Shown here piece after piece: positions 59,390 through 60,170 of a stretch of DNA of 60,170 bases (position 1 is the first letter of the stretch; each line of letters begins with the position of its first letter). Below the pieces are notes generated by a model. The model was not told the origin of the DNA. It was given only the letters and a program-made list of their open reading frames with translations, and searched no databases. The DNA comes from Candidatus Poribacteria bacterium (lineage in GTDB: Bacteria; Abyssobacteria; SURF-5). The position numbers and the translations under genes are program-made. Location of the stretch: NCBI GenBank assembly GCA_016215705.1, contig JACRIR010000148.1:1-60170 (forward strand). The letters are read 5' to 3'.

Positions 59390-60170
59390 GGGAAACCTCC
59401 TGAGAAAAAGGCGAAAGGCGAAAGGGAAAACCAACAAAGGAGAAAACAATCGTCTTTGGTTCCCGATCTTCACCTTTCTTCCATGATTAACCCACGACGG
59501 GTGGGTCATGTGCTCCCGTTTGTGGTTGAGAACTACGACATTTGGAGCACTGCTCCGATATCTGATGTTTATGGTACGTGGTGGGGGAAAATTGGTCAAC
59601 GAACTTTTTGTTAACAAAAAGGGCGAAAGTTGGAACACGAATCATGCGAATGGGATACGAATGAAAGAATAAAGAGACAACACTATTGGAACCGCCGATG
59701 AACGCCGATAGACGCCGATGGAAGAAGACGAAAGGAAGAGTCTTACCACCAAGATCACCAAGACCCGAAGAGGGATTTTACCACGGAGGGCACGGAGAAC
59801 ACGGATCAAAGAAGAAGAGAAAAGGAAGAGGCTGTCTCAACCACGGACTGACACGGATTTTCACGGCGCAGCGTAGCCGCAACCAATCAAAAGAAAGAAA
59901 AAACTTTGGATCACGAATGTCACGAATCGCGCAAGGCGCGAGACGAATTATGCGAATCAAATCCAAGAAGAAGAGGAAGACTTTCTTTGGAACACGAATT
60001 ACACAAATTACACGAACACAGACTCCTCAGTGTCATTCCCGCTAAAGCTCGAATCCGTTTAATAACAATGAGTTATGTCCTCATGTTCATGAAAATCACG
60101 ACAGAAATTAAAGAAAATGCAATGGAGTAGTACGGATTAAGAAGAAAAAAGGAAGCACTTGGAACGCGAA
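59390..60170. other. Terminal spacer, repeat-rich, no gene
   Basis: Between the helicase start and the window end I find no supported coding region. It has GGCGAAAGG-type purine tracts (59405-59440), GATGAACGCCGAT units (59694-59722) and the composite element described below. The helicase promoter is not recognisable. Confidence 0.5.
59830..60115 (+). repeat. Composite dispersed element, copy 2 (inverted relative to copy 1)
   Basis: Read on the minus strand it shows the same order of words as 31736-32015: TCGTGATTTTCATGAACAT, GCGGGAAT, AATTCGTGTTCC, AATTCGTCTCGCGCC, CATTCGTGATCCAAAG and GGTTGCGGCTACG. The copies are diverged but collinear over roughly 280 bp. Confidence 0.65.

Noticed and set aside
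57974-59638. Longer helicase start at 59638
   Set aside because: The extra 83 residues are low-complexity and include the purine/pyrimidine spacer, whereas ATG 59389 has a strong AGGAGG.
1-60170. tRNA or rRNA genes, CRISPR arrays
   Set aside because: No cloverleaf with a TTC-loop consensus, rRNA signature or regularly spaced repeats was recognised by reading; a dedicated search could still find a tRNA.

Overview
The window reads as chromosomal DNA of an anaerobic Gram-negative bacterium, probably from an uncultured lineage. Supporting signs are an outer-membrane porin with N-terminal coiled coil, GmhA for lipopolysaccharide heptose, indolepyruvate:ferredoxin oxidoreductase, a Tat-exported type II molybdopterin oxidoreductase, an iron-sulfur aldo/keto reductase and a sigma-54 regulatory module. 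I cannot name a genus from sequence alone. TGA is a normal stop in many genes, so the standard bacterial code applies.

Layout. 1-3.5 kb: a 5'-truncated RHS/YD-repeat gene, a BadI/MenB-like crotonase and a DUF374 acyltransferase. 3.7-11.5 kb: a regulatory module made of a 1751-residue 7TM/PAS/GAF histidine kinase, an overlapping NtrC-type activator, a 350-bp spacer with a 19-bp palindrome and a good -24/-12 promoter, then a pseudo-receiver and a cupin. 11.6-16.7 kb: five same-strand enzyme genes (glycerol-1-phosphate dehydrogenase-like, threonine synthase-like, RidA, PIG-L/LmbE deacetylase, ceramidase-like) that look like an unassigned pathway. 17.3-21.3 kb: a large di-haem peroxidase-like cytochrome convergent with a NarL/NarX-type two-component pair. 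21.8-25.6 kb: a small zinc-finger membrane protein, an MBL hydrolase, and a DUF2851/zincin pair. 25.9-31.6 kb: a molybdenum oxidoreductase interrupted by one in-frame UGA, an Fe-S aldo/keto reductase and a CrtI-like FAD oxidoreductase. 32-38.6 kb: serine hydrolase, gmhA, acyl-CoA synthetase alpha-like protein, site-2-protease-like peptidase, MFS transporter.

38.7-51.4 kb is one long minus-strand block: paaK, ACT protein, livKHMGF, a second and degenerate paaK, a porin, then iorAB. Together they suggest uptake of aromatic or branched amino acids (porin and Liv ABC transporter), oxidation of aryl-pyruvates to aryl-acyl-CoA (IorAB) and interconversion of aryl-acetate and its CoA ester (PaaK). 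52-55.2 kb: a thioesterase, an exported OB-like protein, a GbsR-type regulator with a clear promoter and a possible operator, and an epimerase. 55.4-59.4 kb: a phage or satellite remnant (portal, small protein, D5-type helicase) with iteron-like repeats.

A striking property of the whole window is its repeat load. At least ten intergenic palindromes share a GGGGACA...TGTCCCC core, and other hairpin and MITE-like families are scattered between genes. Two repeats have entered genes: a 22-bp palindrome lies in frame inside the epimerase, and a 40-bp repeat supplies the C-terminus of GmhA. The most interesting leads are these coding insertions, the sigma-54/pseudo-receiver module, the UGA-split molybdoenzyme, the P-loop-less PaaK paralogue and the five-gene enzyme cluster.
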